From: Mixia osmundae IAM 14324
Lineage: Eukaryota; Basidiomycota; Mixiomycetes; Mixiales; Mixiaceae
Assembly (NCBI RefSeq): GCF_000708205.1
Contig: NW_014575562.1
Location: 1,117,616-1,181,615, forward strand
Direction: 5' to 3'
DNA length: 64,000 bases
Of the stretch, positions 53,763 to 64,000 are shown in pieces; positions within the stretch are counted from its first letter, which is position 1, and the number at the start of each line of letters is the position of its first letter. Under the pieces are notes generated by a model. That model did no database searches. It had not been told where the DNA came from and saw only the letters and a list, made by a program, of their open reading frames with translations. Position numbers and translations under genes: made by a program.

Positions 53763-56700
53763 ATGGCTGCGGCACTCGCTCCTGCGCCTGTCGAACCCTT
53801 GCCCGACAATGCTGAGAGATTGTCCGAGGACAAGAGCCTGCCACCGACGCCGGCACGGAGAGAACCAATCGATAGGCGCGCGGTAAGCTCCTCGCCGAGC
53901 ATTGACCGACGGCGTGCCGTCTCGCCCGCATTGAATACCAATATTTCAGCAAGCAAGACAGGCTTCAAAGCCAGGTTGCTCGGACGCTTCTCGCCAACGG
54001 TTGCGGGCCAACACCACCTGGTTTCAGCGGAGCGACCGTCGTCGCGTGCGCTCGCGACGAGTCCTCATTCGGCAGCCAAAGCAGACACAGCCTCGTCGGC
54101 TCAGGACGACCAAGAGACGATCCAGTCAGATCGGTCAACGCTCAAGGCGAAGAAGTCGATGACCTTCTTCGGTCTGGGACAGCCCAAGGGGAGCAAGTCG
54201 CGCGCGCAACAAAGGGCGAAATCCCAGCAGCTCGAGCAACGCCCCGCTTCTGCTGCTGCTACGCGCAAAACAGACACGACAAAGGCGCTGTCCTCTCAGC
54301 GAGATGGAAATGGCGTCAGCAAAAATGACGAAGAGACGCAGGGTGGGATGCGCAGGCTTGTGCGGTCTGCCTCGTCGCAAGCCAGAAGACGGTCTACGAG
54401 CTTTACTGGCCTCGGTCTAGGCACACATCCGCTCTCGTCGCAAGCAAACGACAGGAGCACGCGGGATAGATCCCAATCGGCTAGCTCAACACGCTTGCTG
54501 CACACTCATCGCACGCCATCGCCGGGTCGTAAGACTTCTGCCCGTTATGCGAGCACATCAACTGCTCCTTCTGATCCAGGCGAGCTCATCTATGGCTATT
54601 GGGGCATAGAGACGGCGCGCGACATGTCCATAGAGCGCGTCCACTCCATTGTTGCGCAATGCGCCAGCGAGATACGCTCGAGAGGTTTGTCTGTCACGAT
54701 GTTGCGCCGAACTTGTCTGAACCGCTCTGGCAGGACTCGACTCTCCGCTGCTATTTTCGACGACGGCGATAGACATCACGACTGAAGGCGTGCACGCTCT
54801 CATCACGGCTTGCCATCAGCAGATGTCGGCGTTTCGGGCAGAAGCCGAATTTGCAGGACCACACGATCTAGCGGCCATGGTCAAGTACAGCCTAGCGCGC
54901 ATTACTAACCAGGTCGGCGGCCACGGTTGCCTCACTTATGATCTTTACGAGATATTCAGAAAAGCCGAAGCTTCTACTGAATACAGAAAAGGCTGTCTCG
55001 CTTCGGTCTTGCTACAAGCGCTACCTGCTCCGAGCGCGGAGCTGATCAGAACGCTCCTTGAACTGTTCGCGTCTGTCATCGCCTACACCACAAGAAACGG
55101 CGCTACGCCACGCAAACTTGCAGCACTCTTCTCTGCCTATCTCTTTAGCCTTCCGGACACAGAGAACTTCGAAGTGACCTATTCAACTTGGGCGCGCATC
55201 TCTTGCGCAACCGAGCACATCATACTGGCTTTTGTGAGTTATACTCGCTCTCCGAAGCCAAGCCTCTGACATTACGCGGACAGATACGCGATCAGCGAGC
55301 GCGGCCGGCTCGCTTGAACGATTTTGTATCGGATTACCCGACTTCTCTCACGCTTTTGCCGTCAGTTTGGCTCGAGCGTGGTCGAGTCATTCAGGCCAGA
55401 CGGTGCTCGCGCACGGTCAGATTTTCGTCTCAAGATCTCATCAAGTCGGCCGGCACCTGGGAACTAACCCATGCCGAATGGTCACAGCTAGCACATGCAC
55501 CAACACCGTCATCAAGTGGCGCGAACGTGCCTGCATACACATCCTCATACAGGCACCTGCTCAATATACGCAATGACGATGACGAAGACGAGGAGGCCGA
55601 CCTGCGATATAAGAGCGCGAATGACAAGGCTTGGTCCGCCTTCAAAGACGTCGGCTTCTCGGCCTCTTTGCAGGATCAGCTCAAATTCGATCTGACGGAG
55701 AGCGAACGAGCCGAACGTAAGAACAGACACCAGACTCTAGATTGGTCGACGTTCTCGTCAAGCGGCTTCTCTGATCGGGAATCTTACCTGCCTGGCGATC
55801 TCGACTTTGATACGAAAGTCTCGCAATCTGTCGATCATTGGCCGCAAGAACGCCGTGATCTGACAGCGCGAATGAGAAAGACAGAAGCCGGTCTGCCATC
55901 TTTTCCATACGATATCACGCCTCGCGAGCAGGGCGTTGTGAACGTTGACGAATTGTTCGTAGAGGCTTGGGCGGACGTGCTCATCTCATCTGGCTGGACC
56001 AGAGACGAGCTCAAGCCGACTTCATGGGCTCTCTTGCAATACAAAACGAGGCGTCATTCGGCTAATCTGGAATCATCTTTGCTAGGCAATGAAGCATCTG
56101 GCAATGCTTGGTACCTCATGATCGAGACGGTGCCTCAAGAGTACCTGCTCGATCTCGCAGAGGGCAAGGCTTCAAAGAAGAGCAAGCGTGTCTCGTTCTT
56201 CCGTCCGGTCAGACGGAAGAAGTCGAATCGCAACCTCAGGACGATCAACGAGATCAATGGCCGTTCGCACGATAGCCTACGCACCAAACAATTCGATGCT
56301 TTTCTTGGCTCAGAGAACACAAAGCAAGTCAGTCTAGATCGTAAACCGACAGCGACGTTGGGACACCAACCGTCACTTGACAGTCTAAACGAGAACGGCA
56401 GGCAGAATCGCAATTTCTCGGGCATTCGTGGCCTGATGCGCCGAAGCTCAAGCAGACCAGATAAGCGGCTGCCCACAGCCATACCATATAATATGCCCGC
56501 AGAAGATGTCGCTCCCGTGGCGCTGGCTGATATTTCGATCATGCAACAATCACCGTCATTTGTTTCGCCTGGCCCAGCACATTCAGATGCAGAAAAGCCT
56601 GCTTCACCCGGATTGGCAGCGCCGATGAATCCGACATCTTCCGCACGGACTCCACGACCCATGCCTGCAGTCGCTGATCTCTATGGCGGCATTGAAGATG

Positions 56701-57153
56701 AAGAAGCCAGTCTCGTCGACACCAGCAGGGCGACACTCTCTCACGAGGGCAACGACTACAGTCTTGGCGGCTCTGACGAGCCAGCCCAACATCTGCCGAT
56801 ACCTACTCCATCTCCTGGGACGCTAGCAAAAGAAGAATCGCCTGTGCTGGGCAGGCATACGCCAGTGCTTGTGGCTCCTGACGTGCCGGTGCGTAATTTC
56901 GTTTAGCCTTATTCACGTGCTGAAAGTATTCGCTAAATGGCAGCACGATGCAAATCGTATCAGTACGGCTACGCCAGAAAGTGGCACGGGCACCGTCGAA
57001 AGCAGCCCCGGCAGATCTCGCATATCCGCACTCATCGGTCTGTACGGAGGGAATGATACAGCGGCACCCCACCGATCCCACGCACCCGCGCCCGTGCGAT
57101 TGAGCGAATATGGCTTCAACGCGTCAAGCAGCCCGGTACTTGGACAGCGTTAA
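53763..57153 (+). CDS. MSB1: MSB1/Mug8-domain cell polarity protein
   Basis: Scaffold linked to Cdc42/Rho1 and the formin/wall pathway at growth sites. A Ser-rich N-terminus (MAAALAPAPVEPLPDNAERL) is followed by the Msb1 domain: GELIYGYWGIETARDMSIER, splice to RGLDSPLLFSTTAIDITTEG, VKYSLARITNQVGGHGCLTY, DLYEIFRKAEASTEYRKGCL, RTLLELFASVIAYTTRNGAT, PRKLAALFSAYLFSLPDTEN, ATEHIILAF|IRDQRARPARLNDF, and later VDELFVEAWADVLISSGWTR and NAWYLMIETVPQEYLLDLAE. The remainder is Ser/Pro-rich with basic patches (SKRVSFFRPVRRKKSNRN). Three introns; the last (about 68 nt) reaches the terminal exon ending SEYGFNASSSPVLGQR. An in-frame alternative start exists at 53709. It ends 65 bp from the convergent seven-helix gene. 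Confidence 0.88.
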
Positions 57154-57218
57154 GTCACGATGTCTATCCTTGTTGTCATGTCATAGCATTTGTCTAACAG
57201 CAACGCGGACGTGACCGC

Positions 57219-58667
57219 TCATCCGTCGCTCGTCTGGCTTACCGTCGTATGAACCTCGATCTGGTCAGATGTGAATGCATCCGGCTGTGTGTACTTGGGC
57301 TTCGACGAGTTGGCGCTCCCTGCTCCGGATGTATGTATGCCTGTCCAGACAGATGCTGAGCTTGTCGTCGGATCCTCATGGGCGCTCAAGGCCTCGTGTA
57401 ATGTCATGACCTTGTTGTTCCGCCGCCAGATATATCGGCAGATTTGCACGCCCCTGGCTGGAATGATAAGCCTATTTACTGTCAGGATCACTGTCACGAG
57501 GAAGCTGCGCGACAAGACTCACAATAGATAAACCCAGCTGATAAGGCAGCCGACGACTTCGTTGGTCGGGAAATCAAGAAGAGCATCGAAAGGCACGATA
57601 GAGCCAAGGAGCGCGATTGCCATACCACTGATGCAAGTGATCGTGCCGATGACGATGACGACCGCCATGACGAGCTTGAGCTCCGCGAGACGAACCACAT
57701 GTGCCCGATAGTTCGTATCACGACTCCTTTCGGCAGTTCCGTACGAAAGTGTGACCGTGAGCGCGATATCCTTCTCTGCATCTACATCGCCCTTGTCGGT
57801 GGTCGTCGATCGTATGATCTGCTCCCGGTGGTATCTCAGCGTCTCAGTAATGTGTTTGAGCAACAAGAGGCTCGAATAGTTTGCTGCCAGTCCGATGAAG
57901 AGCTTGAGGACCCATAGCGCATAGATACCTCGGATCATGCCGACAAGATGTCTCGAGCGAAGTATGACAGTATCGTAATCCGCATAGACTCGCGTCAGGA
58001 CCATCTTTGCCGCTTGCGAGCTTCCGGCATACAAGCTCTGACCTGCCTGCAGCTCGCTCTTGATCTGAACGAACGAAGCAGTGATCCCGTCTAGTCTGTG
58101 ATCCGCGACATTGCCGAGCGTGATGAGTGGAATGAGAATACAAGCGGGCAGGCCGTAAGCGACCCAATTGAGCCAGTGTGGGCTGATGATCGACTTGGTC
58201 GTCATCAGGGCGAGCGCCTGAGAGTTGACGACCACGTGCACGACATACGCTACCCAGAGAGGTACCCAAGTGAGGGCGTGCAGGGCGAGCTCACTGCAGC
58301 TGCCGATTTGCTGGACATACACACGACGGTATGTTTCGCCGGATGCTATGATGACAGCGCCAGCAGCTATCTCGCAGGCGGGCGCAAGCATGGGATTGAC
58401 GATGATGTAATAGCCTTCTGGCCTTTTGACTCGCTTGCAGATGTACAATTTGCTAGACCTCATAGTCATAGACATGTGCACGGTCGTTAGAAGGATATGC
58501 ACACTTGCCAGGGCAGTCAAGGCCCATAGTCTTGCCTCGTAGCCGCCAGTCGGCGTGGGGTGTATGAGCTCCTCGGATATAGCAATGTAGTAGTCAAAAG
58601 GATCTTGGCCAACAGGCACATCGGGCAAGCTCGTGGAGAGCGACGTCGGTGCTTTGACTGCAGACAT
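57219..58667 (-). CDS. Seven-helix membrane protein, tandem copy 1
   Basis: Member of a three-gene tandem family I cannot assign to a named receptor class. Start MSAVKAPTSLSTSLPDV, then QDPFDYYIAISEELIHPTPT and GGYEARLWALTALASVHILL (TM1), EIAAGAVIIASGETYRRVYV (TM2), LALHALTWVPLWVAYVVHVV (TM3), WLNWVAYGLPACILIPLITL (TM4), IYALWVLKLFIGLAANYSSL (TM5), LKLVMAVVIVIGTITCISGM (TM6), and TM7 VVGCLISWVYLL, which splices to LIIPARGVQICRYIWRRN. Compared with copies 2 and 3 this gene lacks the intron after TM3. The C-terminal end is uncertain because a GTAAGC donor lies just before the proposed stop. Topology suggests N-out, C-in, as in GPCRs. Confidence 0.75.
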
Positions 58668-59041
58668 GCTCGTTGGCGCAACAACGACGGAAAGCCTGTC
58701 TGACGGGCCGTGCTCGCGTCCATCGCCCAAGCCTGTTCTGGCCAGACTCTCGCGGACACAAAGAACGCTGGCAAAGTTGGCGACATAGGGACGGGATGGG
58801 AAGAGGAAGAGCAGAGTCGACATCTTGCCCAGATGTTCGGAGACTGGTCGCGCATTGATTTCAAGGTACGTAATATCAATGGACGCGACTGCAGCTCGAA
58901 TTTGACCGGATTCGGGATACGCGCTCGAGCTCAGGATGGGAGAAGTGCAAAGGACAATGTCCACAATGCTACAGCGCGAGGCTCGACGGCATGAAGGCTA
59001 CGAGCTCGAATGCAATGGTTCAGCCGCACGCAGGACACAGA
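58668..59041. other. Intergenic between seven-helix copies 1 and 2, about 370 bp
   Basis: Probably the promoter of copy 1. An in-frame upstream extension of copy 1 runs through much of it but lacks conservation with the other copies. Confidence 0.4.
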
Positions 59042-60558
59042 TCAATCGTCTGGCGTGCGGACAACGCCATCTGAACCGCTCGGTGGCTGCCAGAGGTCGG
59101 ACGAGGGCTTCGCAGCGCGGGCGTTGATGGCCTGGGTGGGCAGCTCTAGCTTGAGGCCGAGAGAATCGGCTGATCCTTTCATCGTGCTAGCGTCCTTGTC
59201 GCAATCGTCTTCTGACCCGTTTACTTGAGTCACCTGGGCCTTTTGCCGCTTAGACTGAAGCAGATGTTGCGTGATCTGTGCTATCCTGGCAGGAATGATG
59301 AGTCTGCAGGCTATTCGATCAGCATGCGATACGATCGAGGCGATCGAGTACGGACATGATATACGCCCACGATATCCCCAGTGATACATATTCGTTGACT
59401 GGCCACCGATCGAGTGTTTCCGCCGGCCTGATAGCAGTGATGAGAGCGGCGACCAGGCTGACAGTACAGACGATCGTTCCGACGATGCTGAGCACAGCAA
59501 TGGCCCATTTGAGGCCCGTCAGTCGCTGGATGCGAGTGGCCCGCTCGGCATCGCGCTGGATCATTGACGCTATCCCGCGACCTGGCTCAAGATGCTGTGA
59601 TTTGAATTCGCTGCGGCTCACGTCCAGCGTGACCATCTCGTCGGGCACCGTCACACGTTGGGTGTTGCCTCTGGTATGATAAGCGAGCGTCGCAGAAATA
59701 TGTTTGAGCATCGCCACGGAGAAGTACGTTCCAACGAGAGCGACGACGAGCTTGATGACCCAGGTCACTGAGATGGCTTTTGCGTAGAGAGCCAGACGAT
59801 CTTCAGACTGCGACAGTGACTGCAGCTGCGGCGTAAGCGTCTGCAGATACGCTATCGCGCTCGCAGGATCAGTCTGGTAGAGCGCATCGCCTTGTCGGAG
59901 GTTGGTCTGTAAAGCATGTATGAGGTCGAGAATGTGCAGCCATTGGTGCCACGCAATTCCTGCGAGGGTGACGACCGGTACAAAGATGACAAAGGGCACG
60001 CCATACGCCAGCCAGGTGAGCAGATATGGGCGCACGATCGTCTTCGCTGGCATGATAGACAGCGCTTGAATGTTGGCAATGATATGACTCCACTGCGATC
60101 ATCGAGCTTCAGCACAAGCGCAGATCATTATCACCAAAGGGACTAACGTAGGCTGACCAAAGCGGGACCCAGGTGAGCGCATGTAGAGGGACGATGCTGC
60201 TCAAGTCCCCTCGTCTGATGTAGGCACGATAGTACATTGCACAAGAATAGATGATCAGACCGCCAGAGAGCGTCTCTAGCATGAGCTCGAAAAGCGGGTT
60301 CATGGCGACAAAGCTGCCCTCGGATCGCTTGACGACTTTGAAGAAATAGAACCTACCCTTTGGCATCGAGACTATCATGAAGACGATGCTGACGATGATG
60401 TGAACGCCCGATAGCGCTGAGAGTGTCCATAGCCGTGCTTCGAAGCCGTGGCTGGGCGTCGGATAAAGAGTGCTCGCAAGATGACCTAGGAGCGCTTCGA
60501 AAGGGTTGACACCTGATGTGGATGCCGCCTGCAAGCTCGCTAATGTCGTGTGCTCCAT
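59042..60558 (-). CDS. Seven-helix membrane protein, tandem copy 2
   Basis: Paralogue of copies 1 and 3. N-terminus MEHTTLASLQAASTSGVNPF; helices in GFEARLWTLSALSGVHIIVS, ELMLETLSGGLIIYSCAMYY, VPLHALTWVPLWSAYV, LTWLAYGVPFVIFVPVVTLA, AISVTWVIKLVVALVGTYFS, GLKWAIAVLSIVGTIVCTVS and EYVSLGISWAYI. Intron 1 follows TM3 (acceptor before WSHIIANIQALSI), intron 2 follows TM7 and leads to RLIIPARIAQITQHLLQ. The cytoplasmic tail has ADSLGLKLELPTQ and SDLWQP, motifs kept in copy 3. Intracellular loop 3 carries a short variable insert between TM5 and TM6. Function unknown; a chemoreceptor-like role is only a guess from seven helices. Confidence 0.78.
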
Positions 60559-60887
60559 GCTGGCTTCTGCGCCAGAGGCGTGGAACCTGAGCCTCGCTCG
60601 ATAGTAGAGATTCCAACATCAGCCATCGCTTCGCAATCTGGCAAGACGAATGAAGCCAGGCAGCTGTCCCGCATGCTCGATGTAATGCTAGTGTATGGGG
60701 AAGAAGGAATCGAAGCAAGAAGGTTTGAGGAGAGTTCTTCTTAATTGTTTGCTAGCGGGCGCGCCTTTTTGAACAGCTCACGCCGAATGCGGCCAGGCGA
60801 ACACGTCATCAAATCATGGTCCAATACAGCAATCGTACATTCCTCAAGCGACAGTACAGCAAGCAGCGTCACTGGCCGCGGACCATG
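60559..60887. other. Intergenic between seven-helix copies 2 and 3, about 330 bp
   Basis: Contains the presumed promoter of copy 2; no other feature recognised. Confidence 0.4.
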
Positions 60888-62529
60888 CTACTCCGCTACT
60901 CGTGTCACTACGGTCTCGTCCACTTTGATGTCAGAGTCGGCAAGTGGCTGCCATAGGTCGGAAAGGCGCTTCGCGTCGCCTGACTTACTGCTCTGATCAG
61001 GCATCTCGAGCTTGAGCCCTAGCGAGTCCGCAGAATTGACGGCAGTGCCACCAGACAGCTGGCCCTTTTCGAAATCGTCAGAGTTGATCTGCTGTTGTGT
61101 CATCATCTTTGCCTCTTTGATTTGCATAAAGTGCTGCACGATCTGTGCGATTTTGGCTGGAATGATGAGCCTGTGTGCTTGATAGTCAGCGCGAGGACGT
61201 TTGCTGTGTATGTCAGAGGTACGCACAAGATGTAAGCCCATGAGATCGCGGTTCCACAGAACTCATCCAGCCAGAAAGTGGTGAGCACGTCAAGTGGTTT
61301 GATGGCAGTGATGATGGCAACGGCGATACCGAGTGTGCAAACGATGCCGCCAACGCCTAGCACGACGATGATGACCGATTTGAGCCCGGCCAAGCGGTGG
61401 ATGTGGGCAGTATACTCTGCCGCACCCTGGCGCAGTGTGCTTGTCGCCCCTTGCGCGGGCCCCATAGATTGCGTCCCTAGCTGTGTTCCTGCCTGAGATT
61501 TTTCGTTCGGAATCGTCTCGTCACCTGTCAGGAGCGCTATGTTCTGCGATCTCCCACTTCGGTTGTAGACGAGAGTCTCGGACACGTGTTTGAGCAGGCT
61601 GAAATTGGCATAGTTCATTATGAGCGCCAGACCGAGTTGAAAGATGAAGATTGCAGAGATTGCGCGAACAAGGACGACATTGTACTTGATATAGCTTAGC
61701 AAGGCTTTGTAATCCGACAAGATAGGCAGGAGATTTGCAATGGCTGTCTGAGGGTTCGCCTGATAGGCAGTATTGCCTTGTTCGAGTTGCGCCCTGATAG
61801 CAAATTGCATAGAGAGGGAGACTTGCCAGCGGTGCTCGGCCATGCAAGAGAGCGTAATTAAGGGCGCAAATATGGCTACTGGCACGCCATACGCAAGCCA
61901 ATTCAGCAGATGCGGTCTGACGATCGTCTTGTTTGACATGAGCGCCAGCGCTTGTGTGTTGGCAATGACATGTGTCCACTGTCAGCGTCTCGTCAGTGTC
62001 ATGATCATATGCAGTGATGGTAGCACACTGACATAGGCCAGCCAGAGCGGAATCCAGGTCGTAGCATGCAGCGCGACAATACCGTTGAGATTTCCTCTCA
62101 AGACGTACGCATTGTAGTAACGGATGGCCGCGAAGATGACCATACCGCCCGCGGCAATCTCAAAGAACGAGCCCCATAGCGGATGAACGATGAAGTGGGT
62201 GCCCTCTGGACGTTTGACTGCACCAGCCCGTCAACGCTGCATTGACGAGCCCTGCGAACAGACGAACCTCGGCGAAGGAAGTGCACTTTGCCCGCCGAAG
62301 CCACTACAGACATGTAAATGATTGTGATGACGATCTGTAATCCGGCCAGGGCGACCAGCGCCCATGTCCTTGCCGTGAAGCCGCGAGTCGGGGGTGGATA
62401 GAGCAACTCATTAAAGGACGTGAGATATACTTCAAACGGGTTCTGACCAGGCTCGACAGTCGGCAACTGAGTCGACAGATAGACAGGCAGACCATCGGTC
62501 AGCAAATCCCTCATGGACGTGTCTGCCAT
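60888..62529 (-). CDS. Seven-helix membrane protein, tandem copy 3
   Basis: Paralogue of copies 1 and 2. Start MADTSMRDLLTDGLPVYLST, then NPFEVYLTSFNELLYPPPT, GFTARTWALVALAGLQIVIT (TM1) and VHFLRR; an intron (donor GTTCGT, acceptor GTGCAG) is followed by VKRPEGTHFIVHPLWGSFFE, IAAGGMVIFAAIRYYNAYVL (TM2), ALHATTWIPLWLAY (TM3), a second intron, WTHVIANTQALALMSNKTIV, LNWLAYGVPVAIFAPLITLS (TM4), FIFQLGLALIMNYANFSLL (TM5), SVIIVVLGVGGIVCTLGIAV (TM6), WLDEFCGTAISWAYI (TM7), a third intron and RLIIPAKIAQIVQHFMQ. The tail has ADSLGLKLEMPDQ and SDLWQP. It has one intron more than copy 2 and two more than copy 1, so introns were lost or gained after duplication. Confidence 0.78.
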
Positions 62530-62935
62530 GGTGTACTTCTCCGCTCGCCTGGGTCAAGAGGGCCTTCTGCCCAAGGCCACGCCCTGTATGCGAGTGCGCA
62601 GCGGGACGAACTTCTAGTCTCATATGGATGATGGTCATGCAATCTGACGGGAGTGCTGCAGAAGGCATCTGAGGACAGGCAATGATCGCATTTTCCGTCG
62701 TCACCTGCCGAAAGCGGCGACGCGTGCGCGTCAAGTCTTTCAGTTTACCCATGCCTCCTGCAGGCCAAGCCGAGCTAGATCCAGACTTGACGATCATCGA
62801 GATGCTCAATACCGCAGCACAAGATCGACAGAGATGAAAAGCTAACGTTTCGAGTGACAACTGCTGCTAGTATGGCGATCGTTTGCTCAGTCTTGAACAG
62901 GCTTGCGCGACATCCGTCGCGAATGTAGGGGCCTT
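62530..62935. other. Intergenic, about 400 bp
   Basis: Upstream of seven-helix copy 3 and downstream of the 14-3-3 gene. No gene or RNA recognised. Confidence 0.4.
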
Positions 62936-63997
62936 TTAGGCAGCGACGGGTGCGGCTTCCGTAGCCGACGCAGCCTGTGCTTCGGTTGGCTTGATTTCAG
63001 TTGCTTGTTGTTCTGCGCAGATTGACTCAGCCACACTTAGCGATCTGCAGGGGCCCAAGGCCTACCCTGATCGGCAATGTCAGAAGTCCAGAGGGTGAGA
63101 TTGTCACGTAGGAGCTGCATGATGAGCGTAGAGTCCTTGTATGATTCTTCAGAGAGGGTATCGAGTTCGGCGATCGCATCATCGAACGCTTGCTTGGCGA
63201 GATGGCAGGCGCGGTCGGGCGAGTTGAGGATCTCGTAGTAGAACACCGAAAAGTTGAGTGCCAGACCCAATCGGATGGGATGCGTCGGTGCGAGGTCGCT
63301 CTGCGCAATCTCGGTGGCCTGTTTGTAGGATTCGTGGGCGGCCTCAGAAGCGCCTGCTCGACCATCGCCAGCAGCGAATTCGGCGAGGTATCGGTGATAA
63401 TCGCCCTTCCTGCTCGGCGAACAGGGTCAGTTTGTGCGCTGAAATGAAGGCAAAGCTTGGACATACATCTTGTGGTAGAAGACCTTGCTCTCGCCAGCTT
63501 GCGCAGAGGGAATGAGGTGCTTGTCCAGGACCTCGAGAATATCGGTGCACACGTCTGACAGTTCGGCTTCTACCTTCTTTCTGTAAGTCTTGATCTTGCC
63601 TACCTGAGCCTCGTTGCCCTTTGATTCCTCCTTCTGCTCGATCGAAGAGATGATACGCCAGGATGCACGTCTGGCTCCAATAACGTCTGCAATGATACCA
63701 TGTGAGCCCTGGTCGCCCGAGATAGCGCCACGACGTACTCTTGTAGGCAACCGAGAGCAGATTACGCTCCTCGACGCTGAGCTCAACGCCGAGTTTGGCG
63801 ACATCCTTCATGTAGGTGACCATCTCGTCGTAGCGCTCGGCTTGCTCAGCGAGCCTATGAGCATGACGAGGTCAGCGCAGGTGTGCAAAAGCATAAGAAA
63901 CACTCGCTTGGCCATGTAGACCCGGCTATCGCGTTCCTAAAGCATTCAATGAGCTCTGTGTCAGCGACATCTTTGACCGGAGACTCACCTCTGTCAT
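62936..63997 (-). CDS. BMH1: 14-3-3 protein
   Basis: Dimeric phosphoserine/phosphothreonine-binding adaptor. Exon 1 is nine nucleotides (MTE, 63997-63989); exon 2 (63936-63908) gives [10 protein letters not shown]; a GC-AG intron (63855-63907) leads to [20 protein letters not shown] and [18 protein letters not shown]. Further splices give [20 protein letters not shown], then [56 protein letters not shown] and [16 protein letters not shown] last intron leads to a variable acidic tail ending TEAAPVAA. The phosphopeptide-binding Lys/Arg/Arg/Tyr set lies within the intact [11 protein letters not shown] and YHRYLAEF blocks. Full length, about 255 residues, and complete within the window by three bases. 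Confidence 0.95.
63855..63907 (-). other. GC-AG intron in the 14-3-3 gene, 53 nt
   Basis: The exon ends ATGGCCAA, the donor is GCGAGT and the acceptor TCATAG, and the next exon begins GCTCGCTGAG. The splice gives [16 protein letters not shown], the invariant 14-3-3 start. GCTGACC upstream of the acceptor matches the branch site. No GT donor gives this junction. Confidence 0.85.
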
Positions 63998-64000
63998 TAT

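Noticed and set aside
60888-62529. Seven-helix copy 3 having lost TM2
   Set aside because: A GTTCGT..GTGCAG intron restores VKRPEG and a full TM2 in line with the other copies.
57219-62529. Mating-type pheromone receptors
   Set aside because: No Ste3 or Ste2 signature, no CaaX pheromone precursor and no homeodomain genes in the window.

Overview
This window is nuclear DNA of a filamentous or dimorphic fungus, most likely a basidiomycete and possibly Pucciniomycotina; the lineage is inferred from gene content and style, not from a search. It is compact: about 28 protein genes in 64 kb, roughly 75 introns that I could place by eye (nearly all 45-70 nt, with CTGAC/CTAAC-like branch sites), convergent genes whose stop codons lie 31-38 bp apart, and divergent genes sharing 100-260 bp. 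I see no transposon, LTR element, CRISPR array, rRNA or organelle segment.

Layout. 0-7.6 kb: epsin (-), a Git3/cAR-type GPCR (+), the amino-acid-permease chaperone SHR3 (-), farnesyl diphosphate synthase ERG20 (+). 7.6-17 kb: a C2/EF-hand phosphatidylserine decarboxylase of the PSD2 type (-), head to head with the GPI lipid remodeller CWH43 (+), then a SAC7-like RhoGAP (-). 17-25.6 kb: histone H3K4 methyltransferase SET1 (-), ubiquitin-conjugating enzyme UBC8 (+), a large Ser/Pro-rich orphan (-). 26-36 kb: three tandem exostosin-like GT47 glycosyltransferases (-) followed by two tandem paralogous secreted proteins (+), the second ending in a cationic Gln/Arg repeat. 36-43 kb: DNA polymerase delta small subunit (-), an RNase H-fold protein (-), a doubly interrupted tRNA-Pro candidate (-), an AAAP amino-acid permease (+), a Cys3/MetR-type bZIP factor (+). 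43-57 kb: a Mid2/Wsc-like surface protein (-) divergent from a small GPI protein (+), an orphan nuclear-looking protein (-), GNL1-like GTPase (+), SFP1-like zinc-finger factor (+), ACL4-like RPL4 chaperone (-), MSB1-domain polarity protein (+). 57-64 kb: three tandem paralogous seven-helix membrane proteins (-) and a 14-3-3 protein (-).

Themes. Much of the window concerns the cell surface and its supply: endocytosis, GPI lipids, phosphatidylethanolamine, Rho/polarity control, GT47 enzymes, secreted repeat proteins, wall sensors and permease export. A second theme is ribosome production and nutrient sensing (SFP1, ACL4, possibly GNL1, the bZIP, the permease). The least ordinary items are the tRNA interrupted at two places, a raised share of GC-AG introns, and the three lineage-style tandem families (GT47, secreted repeat proteins, seven-helix proteins). 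Gene models were assembled by eye from splice signals and family conservation; starts of UBC8 and the RNase H-like gene remain unresolved.
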